From Novosphingobium sp. KA1 (GTDB lineage Bacteria; Pseudomonadota; Alphaproteobacteria; Sphingomonadales; Sphingomonadaceae), in NCBI RefSeq assembly GCF_017309955.1, contig NZ_CP021248.1, positions 310,001-374,000 of the forward strand: a stretch of 64,000 nt of DNA, given 5' to 3'. The position numbers and the translations under genes are program-made. Positions 62,708-64,000 of the stretch are shown here, piece after piece. The notes beneath the pieces are model-generated. The model saw only the letters and a program-made list of their open reading frames with translations, ran no database searches and was not told where the DNA came from. Within the stretch, counting starts at the first letter, position 1. Each line of letters starts with the position of its first letter.

Positions 62708-64000
62708 AGGGCGCGAAGGCGTCACTTCCTACAACGTGAGTGGCCTGCTCAGCGCAAAACTGAATCAGGTCAACCGCATCGATCTGGAAGGCGCCTGGAG
62801 CCGGCAGGGCAATAGTTTTGTTGGCGGCCAGCCCAGCGGCGTAGTCAATCCTGATGGCACGTCCGTCATCGACCAGCTTGCCCAGTCGAACGCGGAAACC
62901 AGCAGGCTGACCCGGACTACCGTGTCTCTCACTCACAAGGGTGATTACGCGTTCGGTACGGCAAACAGCTACGTACAATGGGAGCACACGCTCAATCGGC
63001 GTCTGACCGAAAGCAATAGCGGCGGCGGTGAAGCAATTTTCAACAGCGCGACGGCGTACAGTGATACGACCCTCGACAACGTGTCGGCGAAGTCGGAATG
63101 GAGCATTCCGTTCAATTTCGTGCTCGCTCAAAACATGACGCTTGGTGCTGATTTTCGCGGCGAGCACCTTGAGGCTCCGATCAGCCTGACGGCGGGTACG
63201 ACGCAGAAGGACAGCGCTTATCTGTTCGGCCTCTACGCCGAGGACAATATCTCGGTGACGGACAGTCTGACGCTGACGCCTGGGCTCCGCTTCGATCACC
63301 ACAACAAGTTTGGCGGCAATCTCAGCCCCAGCCTTAATGGCTTCCTTGCGGTCACGTCGACCGTGACCATCAAGGCCGGCATTGCTCGCGCTTTCAAGGC
63401 GCCGAACCTCTACCAGCTCAGTCCCGATTACTTCTACTCGAGCCGGGGCAACGGCTGCCCCGCCTGGTACTCGGGCCAGTGCTACATCAAGGGAAATCCG
63501 GATCTGAAGCCGGAAATCTCCATCAACAAGGAAATCGGCGTCGCTTACGCCGACAAGAAGGGGATCGCTGCGAGCGTCACGTACTACCACAACGCCTACA
63601 AGAACAAGATCACGACGGGAGAAGAGTTGAGCACGACCCTTTCGGGGATCAACTACTTCAACTGGGAGAACAGTGGTCCGGCGACGATCTCGGGCATCGA
63701 AGGCAATTTCACGATCCCGTTCGGGAAGCTGGTCAGTTGGAACACCAACTTCACCAAGGTGCTCAAGTCTGAACGCGAGACCTACGGTCAATTGGCCGAC
63801 GGAACCACCGGCGCGCTCAAGACGGCCGTCTCGCTCGTTCCCAAGTACACGATCAACAATACGCTGCGCATTTCTCCGACCGACAACTTCGGCATCAATC
63901 TGCGGTCAACCCACTACGGCCGCATCGATCCGGCGGACGTGAATGTTAAGGGTGTCGAAATTCCCAAGGCGAACCAGATTCCCCGCAAGCCGTACATGCT
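62708..64000 (+). pseudogene. FepA-like TonB-dependent siderophore receptor, 5' part removed by IS3 copy 3, continues past window
   Basis: An open frame of about 430 codons (from CAA at 62706 through the window end) with no start of its own. Barrel motifs resemble FepA/PirA-type catecholate siderophore receptors: GIARAFKAPNLYQLSPDYFYSSRGNGC, KGNPDLKPEISINKEIGVAY and YYHNAYKNKI. Signal peptide, TonB box and plug are missing and not found upstream, so the gene is probably dead. Confidence 0.85.

Noticed and set aside
62670..63791. A 373-aa minus-strand frame at the window end
   Set aside because: It is the complement of the FepA-like barrel, whose plus-strand translation matches the family well; the minus frame has no recognisable motif.
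1..64000. CRISPR arrays, tRNA and rRNA genes
   Set aside because: No regularly spaced repeats, no recognisable tRNA cloverleaf and no rRNA-like stretches were seen by eye. A covariance search was not possible here.

Overview
The window reads as DNA from a Sphingomonadaceae-type alphaproteobacterium (Sphingobium/Novosphingobium/Sphingomonas-like). The support is high GC, TonB-dependent receptors with FecI/FecR regulation, a proteobacterial lasso-peptide locus of the kind known from sphingomonads, a MucR/Ros zinc-finger regulator, IS6100, and many small sphingomonad-type proteins. It looks like accessory DNA: five insertion sequences, a wrecked Tn3-family transposase and several genes cut at IS borders. 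I saw no rRNA, tRNA or CRISPR array.

Layout. 0.1-3.9 kb: polyhydroxyalkanoate (PHA) locus with phaC and a TetR regulator on the minus strand, divergent from phaB and a phasin-like gene. 4.0-10.5 kb: a four-gene efflux operon (outer-membrane lipoprotein, HlyD-type fusion protein, double-ATPase ABC protein, ABC-2 permease). 10.5-16.3 kb: scrap zone with a truncated luciferase-like oxidoreductase, IS6100, a Tn3-family transposase broken by an IS481-family element, two conserved hypothetical genes and an N-truncated tyrosine recombinase. 16.4-26.5 kb: nitric-oxide and oxidative-stress island. It holds a truncated hemoglobin, a YeaR-like protein and flavohemoglobin on the plus strand; a minus-strand operon of peroxiredoxin, carbonic anhydrase, small proteins and Fe-SOD; then a LysR regulator, a helical DUF6306-like protein, an NsrR-like [Fe-S] regulator and a siroheme nitrite/sulfite reductase. 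26.6-32.4 kb: small membrane proteins followed by an Aae-type efflux operon (FUSC, DUF1656, HlyD, NodT). 33.1-34.4 kb: IS3-family copy 1. 34.4-43.6 kb: truncated response regulator, ClC channel, MarR regulator, PLP sulfur enzyme, DUF488 protein, aspartyl protease-PDZ protein, and IS3-family copy 2 in inverse orientation.

The most interesting part is 44.3-56.5 kb. An ECF sigma factor, FecR anti-sigma, STN-containing TonB receptor and S9-type lasso-peptide isopeptidase run rightward. They meet a leftward lasso-peptide biosynthetic operon: a 39-aa precursor, the B protease and the C macrolactam synthetase. Directly upstream of the precursor, on the same strand, is a LuxR-LuxI-PhyH-GntR operon. 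This suggests quorum-linked production of a new sphingonodin-like lasso peptide, with uptake and hydrolysis by the convergent sigma/receptor/isopeptidase operon. The tail (56.5-61.4 kb) has a DUF2285-type frameshifted gene, a MucR regulator, a lipocalin, a YbjQ-like protein and small hypothetical genes. It ends in IS3-family copy 3 (identical to copy 1 in every reading frame compared), which cuts into a FepA-like receptor that runs off the window.

Four genes carry single-base frameshifts, each repaired by removing one base from a homopolymer. They may be sequencing errors rather than real pseudogenes.
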